Counted from the first letter of the stretch, positions 24,151 through 31,993 are shown. The stretch: 33,864 nt of DNA from Gammaproteobacteria bacterium (GCA_028821125.1 JAPPHD010000023.1:1-33864), one strand, 5' to 3'. Numbers and translations: made by a program. Notes: a model not told the origin generated them from the letters alone.

Positions 24151-25011
24151 GTGCGCAAAGTCCTGCAAAACCTGTTTGCAATTGCAATCGTGTTGACTGC
24201 AGCGGCCTGTGCAGAGGGTGGCAAAGGCGAGGCTTCCACCGCGCAGGTCACGCACGAACAGGTTCGACAATACCTCCTCGAGCACCCCGAACTCGTTATC
24301 GACGACCCGGAAATCGGGAACGCGATCGAGCGAGCCCGTTCGAAGCAAGAGCGCAGGCGTGCCGCTTCCCAGCGCAGGTTCGTTCTCGAAGAACGAGCCG
24401 ATCTCCTGAGTTCTCCTCTGACGCCCTATTCCGGCGATGCGGGCTCGGCGCTGATGTTCATCGAGTTCTACGACTATCAATGCTCCCCCTGCAAAGCCAA
24501 CTATCCAGAGCTTGAGCAGGTGCGGGCAACGCAGGCGAACGTGCGCTTCCTCTATGGCCAGCTTCCGATCTACGGCAGCCACTCGATCATGGCCGCGCGG
24601 GCGGCCATCGCTGCCCACCGGCAGGGTCTCTTCGCCGCCTATCACGCCGCCCTGATGACGGCGAACACCCGTCTGAACATGGATTCGCTCTACGCCACGG
24701 CAGTCAACGTCGGGCTCGACGTCGAGAAGCTGCGGGCCGATATGCGCGATCCACAGGTCCTTCGGTACCTGGAGGAGATCCGACTGCTCGCGGAGTCGCT
24801 TGGTGTGACGGGCACTCCGGCATTCATCATCGGAGATGCAATGCTGAGTGGCGGAGCGACGGCGGACGAACTCAAAGCTGAACTTGAGCGCCAGCGCGCT
24901 CGGAGTGACGATGCGACCGATTTGGTGCTCCTTCCAACTGATAATTCGGGACCATTGGCCGCGGGCACGTTCCTGGCAAGGCGCGGCCCGCCTGGTGAGG
25001 AAATGACATAG
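24151..25011 (+). CDS. DsbA-family thiol-disulfide lipoprotein
   Basis: 286 residues. The GTG start at 24151 is preceded by GGGGAGG (24133-24139). The leader ends in TAAAC, a lipobox, so it is probably anchored in a membrane facing the periplasm. A charged helical linker (HPELVIDDPEIGNAIERARS) precedes the thioredoxin fold with CSPC in DYQCSPCKANY and the cis-Pro loop TGTPAFIIG, as in the DsbA/Com1/ScsC group. It sits between the LDI-like gene and the alcohol dehydrogenase (whose ATG immediately follows its stop), which suggests it keeps the LDI cysteines in the right redox state. The last 34 residues include LVLLPTDNSG, encoded by a dispersed repeat, so the natural C-terminus has probably been replaced. 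Confidence 0.85.
   Translation: MRKVLQNLFAIAIVLTAAACAEGGKGEASTAQVTHEQVRQYLLEHPELVIDDPEIGNAIERARSKQERRRAASQRRFVLEERADLLSSPLTPYSGDAGSALMFIEFYDYQCSPCKANYPELEQVRATQANVRFLYGQLPIYGSHSIMAARAAIAAHRQGLFAAYHAALMTANTRLNMDSLYATAVNVGLDVEKLRADMRDPQVLRYLEEIRLLAESLGVTGTPAFIIGDAMLSGGATADELKAELERQRARSDDATDLVLLPTDNSGPLAAGTFLARRGPPGEEMT
24925..24951 (-). repeat. Dispersed repeat, copy C, inside a coding sequence
   Basis: These 27 bases are the exact reverse complement of 74-100. They share the GTGCTCCTTCCAACTGATA core with the palindrome at 9321-9370. They lie in frame in the 3' end of the DsbA-like gene and encode LVLLPTDNSG. Confidence 0.85.
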
Positions 25012-26109
25012 ATGAAAATTCAAGCTGCGGTCGTCAGGGAAAAGTCGGGGCCGTTCCAGATTGCCGAACTGGACCTCGCAGATCCGGAAGACGACGAGGT
25101 GCTGGTGCGAATCGCCGGCGTGGGCATATGCCACACCGACCTCGTCTGTCGCGACCAGTACTTTCCGGTGCCGTTGCCCTGCGTGTTCGGCCACGAGGGC
25201 AGCGGCACTGTCGAAGAAGTCGGCAGCCAGGTTACAGCATTCGAGAAAGGCGACCGCGTCGCGGTCTCGTACAAAACCTGCGGTAGCTGCGAGCCTTGCC
25301 TGCAGGGTGACATCGGCTATTGCCATGGGCTCTACGAGCATAATTTCCTCGGCACACGGCCCGATGGCAGCAGTGCAATGAGCGAGAACGGTCAGACGGT
25401 GCACGGGCATTTCTTCGCGCAGAGTTCCTTCGCCTCGCACGCGCTGTGTCATACCTCCAACCTGGTCAAGGTCGATGCGGACCTGCCGCTGGAGCTGCTC
25501 GGCCCGTTGGGCTGTGGCGTCCAGACCGGCGCCGGGGCGGTCATGAACGCGCTGAAGCCGCAGGCCGGAACCTCCATTGCGGTCTTCGGCACCGGCACTG
25601 TCGGTCTGAGTGCGGTGATGGCCGCGCGCGTAGTCGGATGTGCGACCATCATCGCCGTCGACATCTCGGCGGACCGGCTCGCGGCAGCGGCCGAGTTGGG
25701 CGCCACGCACACGATCGATGCGTGCAACGAGGACCCGGTGGTGCGGATTCAGGAGATTACGGGCTCCGGCGCGCACTATTCCCTGGAGTGCACCGGGGTG
25801 CCGGAAGTGGCGCGACAGGCCGTGGACAGTCTGACGCTGACCGGGGTTTGCGGTGTCATGGGCGTATCTCCGCTGGGAACGGAGTTCAAGCTGGACATGA
25901 ACGCAGTGCTGTTCGGCCGCTCGGTGCGCGGCATCATCGAGGGCGACAGTGTGCCGCAGGTCTTTTTGCCGCGCCTTGTCAACCTTTATCGGCAAGGACG
26001 ATTTCCGTTCGACAAGTTGATCCGGACCTACCCGTTTTCGGAGATAAACCAGGCGGTTGAAGACGTGGAGTCCGGCAAGGTGATCAAGCCGGTGCTGCTG
26101 ATGAACTGA
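25012..26109 (+). CDS. Zinc-dependent alcohol dehydrogenase, geraniol/aryl-alcohol dehydrogenase type
   Basis: 365 residues of the medium-chain dehydrogenase family. Catalytic zinc ligands are C40 (GICHTD), H61 (GHEGSG) and the Cys in LGPLGCGVQTGAG; the structural zinc is bound by C90, C93, C96 and C104. The NAD motif is GTGTVGLS, followed by an acidic VDIS. The segments HTDLVCRD, PVPLPCVFGHEGSGTVE and ELLGPLGCG closely resemble GeoA (geraniol dehydrogenase) and XylB (benzyl alcohol dehydrogenase). It would oxidise a primary allylic or benzylic alcohol to the aldehyde in the cytoplasm. The start ATG directly follows the previous stop codon. A terminator comes 12 bp after its end, closing the operon. 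Confidence 0.88.
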   Translation: MKIQAAVVREKSGPFQIAELDLADPEDDEVLVRIAGVGICHTDLVCRDQYFPVPLPCVFGHEGSGTVEEVGSQVTAFEKGDRVAVSYKTCGSCEPCLQGDIGYCHGLYEHNFLGTRPDGSSAMSENGQTVHGHFFAQSSFASHALCHTSNLVKVDADLPLELLGPLGCGVQTGAGAVMNALKPQAGTSIAVFGTGTVGLSAVMAARVVGCATIIAVDISADRLAAAAELGATHTIDACNEDPVVRIQEITGSGAHYSLECTGVPEVARQAVDSLTLTGVCGVMGVSPLGTEFKLDMNAVLFGRSVRGIIEGDSVPQVFLPRLVNLYRQGRFPFDKLIRTYPFSEINQAVEDVESGKVIKPVLLMN

Positions 26110-26120
26110 CATGCAGCCGC

Positions 26121-26147
26121 AAACGCGAGCGGCCATCGCTCGCTTTT
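26121..26147 (+). terminator. Rho-independent terminator of the LDI-like operon
   Basis: Stem GCGAGCG (26125-26131) and CGCTCGC (26137-26143), loop GCCAT, preceded by AAA and followed by TTTT. It lies 12 bp after the alcohol dehydrogenase stop. Confidence 0.75.
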
Positions 26148-26232
26148 GCCGTTCCCGTGCGCATCGCTTCACGCAGGCTCGATCGATAGCGGACCGTTTG
26201 CTGCGCGGCAAAACGGAAATACTGGACTATTT

Positions 26233-26274
26233 GTCTAGTTTAATCTATAAACTAGTTTAACCTATAAACTAGAC
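26233..26274. promoter_or_regulatory. 42-bp symmetric operator array in front of the TonB receptor
   Basis: GTCTAGTTTA (26233-26242), 5 nt, the palindrome TAAACTAGTTTA (26248-26259), 5 nt, then TAAACTAGAC (26265-26274). The half-site CTAGTTTA is thus present four times with exact two-fold symmetry. The 5' half-site recurs at 19823-19831. TATAAA hexamers at 26246 and 26263 could serve as -10 elements, so a bound repressor would block initiation. The TetR protein encoded at 21844 is the likely ligand. Confidence 0.8.
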
Positions 26275-26304
26275 CGACAATCCAGAACTGGTCGGGGGGA
26301 AATC

Positions 26305-28554
26305 ATGTCCGGAAAGTCATTTGGCTCATGGGTCGTCGAAATTGCGATCGTCCTGTCACTGGTCGCTCCAGCGGTTGGTTCGGCGCAGAGCTCCGCAATC
26401 GAAGAAATCGTCGTCACCGCTCAAAAGCGGGAGCAGAGTCTTCAGGATGTGCCTATCTCCGTGACGGCCTTCAGTGGCGACATGGTCGATGATTTCGGTT
26501 TCGAGGATACCCGGGATATCTTCTACCAGACGCCCAACGTGGACATAAGCCAGTATTCCTACTACGGCAGTATCACTATTCGCGGCAACCCGACTTTGAA
26601 CAATTCCCTGGCGGGTGAAGGCAACGTCTCGCTGTATTTCGACGAGGTCTATCGCCCTACCGCCTTTTACGGTGGCAATGAAATGCTGGACGTGGAGCGC
26701 GTGGAAGTGTTGCGTGGGCCACAGGGCACCCTGTTCGGCCGCAACTCAACGTCGGGTCTGGTGCATTTCATTTCGCGCAAGCCCACCGGGGAACTGGAGG
26801 GCTATGCGAATCTTGAACTCGGCTCGTACGACACCCGAATTCTTGAAGCCGCAATCAGCGGGCCGCTGAGCGATCGGGTGCGTGGCCGATTGGCTGTCAA
26901 GTACCATGAGAACGACGGTTTTCAGACCAACCAGGGGCCAGCCGGCGGAAAGCTGGCCGTAACCGACAGGCTGGCCGCCCGCGGCCATCTGGAAATCGAT
27001 CTCAGTGACTCGGTGAATCTCCTGTTATCGGTCGAAGCCAGCGATCTCGACGATATTGGCAAGGCATTCAATTTCTGGGGACTGCTGGATCCGGCGACTC
27101 TGGCGCAGTGCGAGCCAGAGCGAATCTGGGGCGGGGAATGTGTCGGGGGCGGAGCCTTCTTTGGATTGCCCTCCTTCGGCGATCCGGACCCGAGCGTAAA
27201 GCGGCCGTATACCGAGCATGACCCGGACAATGGCGACGGCCGGTATACCCTGGAGACGCTGTCGGCAACGGCAAAATTGCGTTGGCAGTTGTCGGACTCG
27301 ATAGAACTCGTTTCCATCACCGCTTATGACAGCCATGATCGCTTTTTCAACACCGATGAGGATGGCAGCGCGGTTGGCACATTCGGCGGCCTTTTCCAGT
27401 ACAACGATAGCTATACCAGCGAAACGGACCAGTTTACCCAGGAGTTCCGCTTGTCGGGCGGTAACGGTGAAACAGATTGGCTGCTGGGTCTATTCTATTT
27501 TTACGAAGATCGCGGTTCGACCAGTCACGTACAGGCGTTTGAGGGTGTGATCAGTTCTCAGGTTCCAGGAACGATCGTTGATCTGGAAACGAAGTCATGG
27601 GCGGTGTTCGGGGAGTTTGGCCGGTCACTGACCGAGACAGTCCGATTGATCGGCGGCTTTCGCTACACCGACGAAGAAAAAGAGACAGACGTGCTTACCG
27701 AAACCTTCCCCGGTTCGCAGGAACTCAGCGATGACAACTTCTCCGGCAAGGCTGGGCTGGAATGGCGGCCGCGTGACGAGTGGTTGGTTTACGGCACCGT
27801 TTCGAGCAGCTTTCGTTCCGGCAACTTCGCCACGGACTTGTTGTTTGGCGACCTCAATCAGTTGCGAGCCGTGAAACCGGAGGAGGCCGTGTCCTTTGAA
27901 TTGGGCAGCAAGTCGACCCTGTTGGACGGGCGCATGAGTCTGAACGCGACCCTGTTCTACCAGGACGTTACAGACAAGCAAGGTCTTGTCTATGATTCGG
28001 GCGTTGCGGCACCCGTGACCCTGCTCATCACCGTGGGTGATGCGGACATTTACGGCGCGGAGTTCGAGCTGTTCATGGCACCGGCGGATAGCCTGGAGTT
28101 GAGCCTTGGGGTGGGCTGGCTGGATTCAGAGGTCAATGCCCCCCCAACGTTCGGTTTCAATGCGGGCTTCGGTACCGGCGCCAATGCTTTTGTCGGCGAC
28201 CCGTTCTTCCTGGATGGCAGTAAGCTGGGGTCAGGCTGGTCCCTCAATGGGGTGGTGCGCTACCACATATCGCTGGGCGGTGGCGGTAACCTGACACTGC
28301 AGGCAGACTACGACTGGCGTGAGGAAAACATTGGCCAGAACCGAATTGACTATGCTGAGGATCGTTTGCTGGTCAACCTGCGCGCGTTCTGGAGTTCGCC
28401 CACAGAGCGCTGGGAGGTTCAAGCCTATGTCGAAAACGCTTTCGACGAGAAGTATATCGACAACCTGGGCGCGATAGTGGCGGGTGGGGACTATGCCTTG
28501 GGCAACATGGGCATGCCGCAGTGGTACGGCGTCAAGATCGGCATGAATTTCTAG
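26305..28554 (+). CDS. TonB-dependent outer-membrane receptor
   Basis: 749 residues. Signal peptide (hydrophobic 10-25, cleavage near GSAQ), TonB box IEEIVVTAQKRE just after it, a plug domain (VPISVTAFSG, VERVEVLRGPQGTLFGRNST), then a 22-strand barrel ending in the aromatic terminus GMNF. The style is that of the sphingomonad-type receptors that take up small organic compounds rather than siderophores. It has its own promoter region with the 42-bp operator array, after the operon terminator, and is likely induced together with that operon. Two cupin genes follow on the same strand. Confidence 0.93.
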   Translation: MSGKSFGSWVVEIAIVLSLVAPAVGSAQSSAIEEIVVTAQKREQSLQDVPISVTAFSGDMVDDFGFEDTRDIFYQTPNVDISQYSYYGSITIRGNPTLNNSLAGEGNVSLYFDEVYRPTAFYGGNEMLDVERVEVLRGPQGTLFGRNSTSGLVHFISRKPTGELEGYANLELGSYDTRILEAAISGPLSDRVRGRLAVKYHENDGFQTNQGPAGGKLAVTDRLAARGHLEIDLSDSVNLLLSVEASDLDDIGKAFNFWGLLDPATLAQCEPERIWGGECVGGGAFFGLPSFGDPDPSVKRPYTEHDPDNGDGRYTLETLSATAKLRWQLSDSIELVSITAYDSHDRFFNTDEDGSAVGTFGGLFQYNDSYTSETDQFTQEFRLSGGNGETDWLLGLFYFYEDRGSTSHVQAFEGVISSQVPGTIVDLETKSWAVFGEFGRSLTETVRLIGGFRYTDEEKETDVLTETFPGSQELSDDNFSGKAGLEWRPRDEWLVYGTVSSSFRSGNFATDLLFGDLNQLRAVKPEEAVSFELGSKSTLLDGRMSLNATLFYQDVTDKQGLVYDSGVAAPVTLLITVGDADIYGAEFELFMAPADSLELSLGVGWLDSEVNAPPTFGFNAGFGTGANAFVGDPFFLDGSKLGSGWSLNGVVRYHISLGGGGNLTLQADYDWREENIGQNRIDYAEDRLLVNLRAFWSSPTERWEVQAYVENAFDEKYIDNLGAIVAGGDYALGNMGMPQWYGVKIGMNF

Positions 28555-28602
28555 CCTCAACCGGATTCAAAGTTGGGAGAAATCGTTGAGGGAAGCAGAA
28601 AC

Positions 28603-29070
28603 ATGACAGAAAACAGGTTGCTGACGCTGATACTCGGCGGAGTACTTGCGGCGCTGCCATTGTCTTCATTGGGTGGAGACGCCGACAAGACAACGGCCCA
28701 CCCATTGAGGCTTGAGCCGGAGAAAATACCCTACTCGGAGATGAATACCGATATTCCTCCCTGGCCAGAGGAAGACATTCTCTCAGGCGTCTCCGAGCAT
28801 CGATACAAGTATCTGTACTCGGGCGATATCGACGTGGCGATTTACGAAGCCAAGCCCATGACATTGCGAATCAAGGACTACTCCATCGATGAGTTTGTCA
28901 CGGTGGTGAGTGGAACCCTCATCCTTACCGAAGAAGGGGGGTCGCCTCAGCGATTCGGTGCCGGCGAGAGTGTACTGGTACCGAAGGGATTCACCGGGAC
29001 CTGGGAAATGCAGGGGAATTTCCGGGAAATGGTTGTGATCATGAATGAGAACCGACGTAGTCAACAATGA
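28603..29070 (+). CDS. Exported cupin (DUF861-like)
   Basis: 155 residues from ATG 28603 (GAGGGAAG about 7 nt upstream). The N-terminus (MTENRLLTLILGGVLAALPL) is a signal peptide, so the cupin is probably periplasmic. The core reads YSIDEFVTVVSGTLILTEEGGSPQRFGAGESVLVPKGFTGTW, the pattern of the EutQ/ureidoglycine-aminohydrolase-like cupins (cupin_3). His metal ligands of classical cupins are mostly absent. It is 48 bp from the receptor gene and a paralogue of the cupin that follows. The role is unknown; ligand binding or isomerisation are possibilities. Confidence 0.75.
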   Translation: MTENRLLTLILGGVLAALPLSSLGGDADKTTAHPLRLEPEKIPYSEMNTDIPPWPEEDILSGVSEHRYKYLYSGDIDVAIYEAKPMTLRIKDYSIDEFVTVVSGTLILTEEGGSPQRFGAGESVLVPKGFTGTWEMQGNFREMVVIMNENRRSQQ

Positions 29071-29106
29071 TCAATCTTGTTCGGCGCCGATTCGACCGAG
29101 GAGGAA

Positions 29107-29484
29107 ATGACGATTAAGAACATAGTGGATCTGAAGCCAGGCGAATTGGAAACCGTCGAACTGTCTGCCGTGACGGACCATTCCTATATGAAGGTCGTTG
29201 CCGGCGGCAACCCGGTAGCGGGCGGTTTGACAAGCTATCAGTCGAGTGATGGAAAATTTGAGGCAGGCTTCTACCATGGCTCGGAGGTCACGTTGCGCAT
29301 AACTGGCTGGCCGGTGGATGAGTTCATGTATTTTCTTGAGGGTCAGGTTGAGATTACCAATGAAGACGGTTCATCGAAAACCTACGGCCCTGGAGACGCC
29401 CTCGTGATGCCAAGGGGTTTCAAAGGTATCTGGAGACAACTCGGCCCGATCAAGAAGATCAACGTTTCATATCCTGCGGAATAA
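29107..29484 (+). CDS. Cytoplasmic cupin (DUF861-like), paralogue of the preceding gene
   Basis: 125 residues; ATG 29107 is preceded by GAGGAGG (29098-29104), which decides the start over the TTG at 29077. The core VDEFMYFLEGQVEITNEDG, GPGDALVMPRGFKGIW aligns with the neighbour's DEFVTVVSGTLILTEEGG and GAGESVLVPKGFTGTW. It lacks a leader, so the pair covers periplasm and cytoplasm. It is presumably in the receptor transcript. No function can be assigned. Confidence 0.75.
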   Translation: MTIKNIVDLKPGELETVELSAVTDHSYMKVVAGGNPVAGGLTSYQSSDGKFEAGFYHGSEVTLRITGWPVDEFMYFLEGQVEITNEDGSSKTYGPGDALVMPRGFKGIWRQLGPIKKINVSYPAE

Positions 29485-29798
29485 AAATACCGCGGCAGTT
29501 GCCGGTGACGTGCCACGCACAAGATCAAGGTTTTATCGCACGCGGGGAACACCAATACGGACAGTGCCCGTCTCTGGAGATCGACGGTTCAGCTCCGCCA
29601 ACGCGGGGATAATCCGTGCTCGACCGTCAGGAGCTGCCAGGAGGCGTCATAAGTGTCGTAACCGTCTGACTATTCTGCAATTCGTTACAAATCGGGCCTC
29701 CATAAGGCGCCATACGTCGTCATGCAATGGCATCCCAATTCCGGTACGTGAAGTGATAACTGAGGGGCCGGGCACGAGAGGTCGATTGCAGCAGGGCA
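29485..29798. other. Intergenic stretch without recognised genes
   Basis: This 314-bp stretch between the cupin and the IS6-family element contains short open frames on both strands with no recognisable motif, ribosome-binding site or repeat. Confidence 0.6.
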
Positions 29799-30659
29799 GT
29801 GTCAGAGAAAACCGGGTTGAGCCACAAAGCAAGCTCTCGTAGCCTGTACTGATGAACAACCCCTTCCGTTATTTCAAGACCTCGCCGGAGATCATCCGCC
29901 TCGCCGTGATGATGTACATCCGCTATCCGTTGTCGTTACGCCAGGTCGAAGAATTCCTGTTCGAACGGGGAATCGACGTTTGTCACGAGACGATTCGATA
30001 CTGGTGGAATCGGTTCGGTCCGATGTTTGCCGCCGAGATCCGGAAACGGCGCCTCTGCGGACGCAACTACTCGAACTGGCGCTGGCACCTCGATGAGGTT
30101 TTTGTCCGGATTAACGGGGAGCGCCGTTACCTGTGACGCGCTGTCGATTACGAAGGCGAGGTGCTTGAGGCGTTCGTCACCAGCCGGCGAGATCGCCGAG
30201 CGGCGCTGAAGTTCCTCAGGCGCACGATGAAACGCTATGGCCGACCGTGGTCAATCGTAACCGATCGTCTTCCATCCTTTCGAGCCGCCATGACGGGACT
30301 CGGGAATGCTGGTCGGCAGCAATGCGGGCGCTGGTTGAACAACCGTGCCGAGAACTCGCATCTCCCGTTTCGAAGGCGGGAAGGGGCAATGGCGCGATTC
30401 AGGGACATAAAGACCCTGCAGAAGTTCGCTGCAGTCCATGCCTCGATTTACAATCACTTCAATCACCAAAGCAATCTCAACCACCGCCAAATCTTCAAAC
30501 AGCTTCGGGCCTCTGCCTTGGCCGAGTGGCGTAAACTGGCAGCCTGAGAATCATCGACAACAGATTTTGTAGGTCTATTGCCAGTTATTTTGACAAGGCC
30601 GTTCATCGGTACAGGCTATGAGAACTTGCTTTGTGGCTCAAGCCGATTTTCTCTGACAC
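29799..30659 (+). mobile_element. IS6-family insertion sequence
   Basis: The ends 29799-29857 and 30601-30659 are inverted repeats, 54 of 59 bases identical, with outer ends GTGTCAGAGAAAA. They enclose one transposase frame, which begins inside the left repeat. The total size of about 860 bp is normal for the family. The 8 bp flanking each end (GCAGGGCA and GCCCCCTG) are not direct repeats, so the insertion may have been followed by a deletion or cointegrate resolution. Confidence 0.85.
29852..30547 (+). pseudogene. IS6-family DDE transposase with an internal stop
   Basis: The frame reads MNNPFRYFKTSPEIIRLAVM, a helix-turn-helix region (RQVEEFLFERGIDVCHETI) and the DDE residues in WHLDEVFV, IVTDRLPSF and NNRAENSH. 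A TGA at 30134-30136 interrupts it after ERRYL, exactly where relatives have Trp (YLWRAVD). The rest of the protein continues in the same frame to 30547. A single TGG to TGA change explains it, so the copy is probably inactive by itself. Confidence 0.85.
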
Positions 30660-30807
30660 GCCCCCTGCGCGCGCGCATGCTCCCTCCAGGGTCGGCGGGG
30701 CTATGCTTGATGAGTCGCCTAACATCAGTTGTTGTGGACTTTCTGGAAAGGAACCGATAAACAATCTCACGAAAATGGAACTGGTCTTCAGTGAGAGATG
30801 TATCCAC
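30660..30807 (-). pseudogene. Acyl-CoA dehydrogenase N-terminus truncated by the IS
   Basis: GTG 30807 starts VDTSLTEDQFHFREIVYRF and then LSRKSTTTDVRRLI, the typical opening of an acyl-CoA dehydrogenase. After about 49 codons the sequence runs into the IS6 terminal repeat and the rest of the gene is not found on the far side. It starts 1 nt after the hydrolase stop on the same strand, so it was the next gene of that operon. Confidence 0.65.
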
Positions 30808-30808
30808 G

Positions 30809-31573
30809 CTACAATCCTTGTTTGGATAAGAAATCCAGAACGACTCGATTAAATTCGTCAGGCTGGTCGATGTTGACTGCGTGGCCGGCGTTTGCGATTA
30901 CACTCATTTTCGCGCCGGGAATCTTCTTTGCCATGTAATCGGAGGCGTTTCTGAAAGGTTTGTCCTCTGCACCAACGACAACCAATGTCGGTTTGCTTAT
31001 GCTGGGTAACGATTCGATAACGTTGGCATTTTGTTGGGTCAACATATGTCTGCCAGCAAGCACCAAACCTTCGAGTGATCTGTGCTTGGATTGTGCCATT
31101 TCTGGGGTCCGCCCCAAAAGCGATTCAAGTCCATTGCGCGAGAGAACGTCAGCCGTGCCATTGGCATGAACATTCCAAGCGTTGCGACTTTCGTCACTTT
31201 TGAAGCCTGGGCCGGTGTCAATGATGAGCAGCGCGTTCACACGATCCTCAAAAGTTCTATGGAACTCTAGCGACATGTACCCCCCGAGCGACAGTCCGCC
31301 AATGGTAGCGTCAACAATGTTCAGTTCGTCGAGCAATGCAGCCATGTCTTCAATAGTGTGATTGGCTGAGTACTCCGATGCACTCCCGGGAGAGTCGGAT
31401 TGTCCATGGCCCCTCATGTCCCATGTAATGAGGGTATGATTCCTGCTGAATGCGTCCAGCTGCCCCTTCCACATTGCGGTAGTTGCCGCATATCCATGCG
31501 ATAACAGTATAGCCGGACCAGATCCATTAACCTCAAAGTAGATTTCGACCCCACTACGACTTATGGACGGCAT
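30809..31573 (-). CDS. Alpha/beta hydrolase
   Basis: 254 residues of alpha/beta-hydrolase fold 1. HGYAATTAMW carries the oxyanion region, the nucleophile is Ser in GGLSLGGYMS (GxSxG), the acid lies in VVGAEDKPF and the catalytic His in NAGHAVNIDQP. It resembles the 3-oxoadipate enol-lactonase/carboxylesterase group, but the substrate is open. All catalytic residues are intact although the downstream gene is truncated by an IS. The composition is less GC-rich than that of the left half of the window. Confidence 0.88.
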   Translation of the reverse strand: MPSISRSGVEIYFEVNGSGPAILLSHGYAATTAMWKGQLDAFSRNHTLITWDMRGHGQSDSPGSASEYSANHTIEDMAALLDELNIVDATIGGLSLGGYMSLEFHRTFEDRVNALLIIDTGPGFKSDESRNAWNVHANGTADVLSRNGLESLLGRTPEMAQSKHRSLEGLVLAGRHMLTQQNANVIESLPSISKPTLVVVGAEDKPFRNASDYMAKKIPGAKMSVIANAGHAVNIDQPDEFNRVVLDFLSKQGL

Positions 31574-31642
31574 ACGGAGCTCTCCATTGGTCTTCCCTTA
31601 GAAATGAGTAGTCCATGTTGGTCCATTGAGATGTGCGAAGAC

Positions 31643-31683
31643 TAGTAGCCCGTGGCAAAACTGGCTTTTGCCACGGGCTGCTA
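31643..31683. repeat. CTAGT-type hairpin with 14-bp perfect stem
   Basis: AGCCCGTGGCAAAA (31647-31660), loop CTGGC, and TTTTGCCACGGGCT (31666-31679), with an imperfect outer extension (CTAGT on the left, GCTAAG on the right). It lies upstream of the hydrolase start on the far side of its promoter region, so a role as that gene's terminator is excluded. It could be a MITE or a terminator for transcripts coming from outside. Confidence 0.75.
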
Positions 31684-31809
31684 AGGGATCAAATGATAGC
31701 AACCCTGCCCGGACCGCGCTCAAGTCACGAATATTCAATTTTCCTTGTAACCCATTGTGCCTCATCCATAAAACCACAAATTTTCCGTCTTTAGCAGGAA
31801 ATTGGTGAT

Positions 31810-31891
31810 GTCACTAGTGTCCCAAGCAACTGGTCGAAGTTTATCCTAACGTCACTAGTGTCCCAAGCAACTGGTCGAAGTTTATCCTAAC
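31810..31891. repeat. 41-bp perfect tandem repeat
   Basis: Positions 31810-31850 and 31851-31891 are identical; each unit starts GTCACTAGTGTCCCAAGC. The sequence after the CTAGTG start looks like a transposon end, and a truncated IS4-family transposase begins about 100 bp downstream. Two abutting ends would result from tandem insertion or replication slippage. Confidence 0.9.
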
Positions 31892-31993
31892 GTATTGATT
31901 CTATGTTAGAAATATCGAACTTTCGGTGTCACCGACTTGAGTGGCCGATGGGCTTCGGCAAGGATTGCCGCCTCTGTTTCGAGGCTGTCCATC

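Noticed and set aside
24115-26211. A 698-codon open frame on the minus strand
   Set aside because: It is antisense to the DsbA-like and alcohol dehydrogenase genes, which have full motif sets; the antisense product is Arg/His-rich without domains.
30134-30136. TGA recoded as Trp or Sec in the IS6-family transposase
   Set aside because: One isolated TGA at a Trp position, no SECIS-like element sought successfully, and TGA is used as a normal stop in other genes here; a nonsense mutation is simpler.
31643-31683. Terminator of the alpha/beta hydrolase gene
   Set aside because: The hairpin is upstream of that gene's start, not downstream of its stop.
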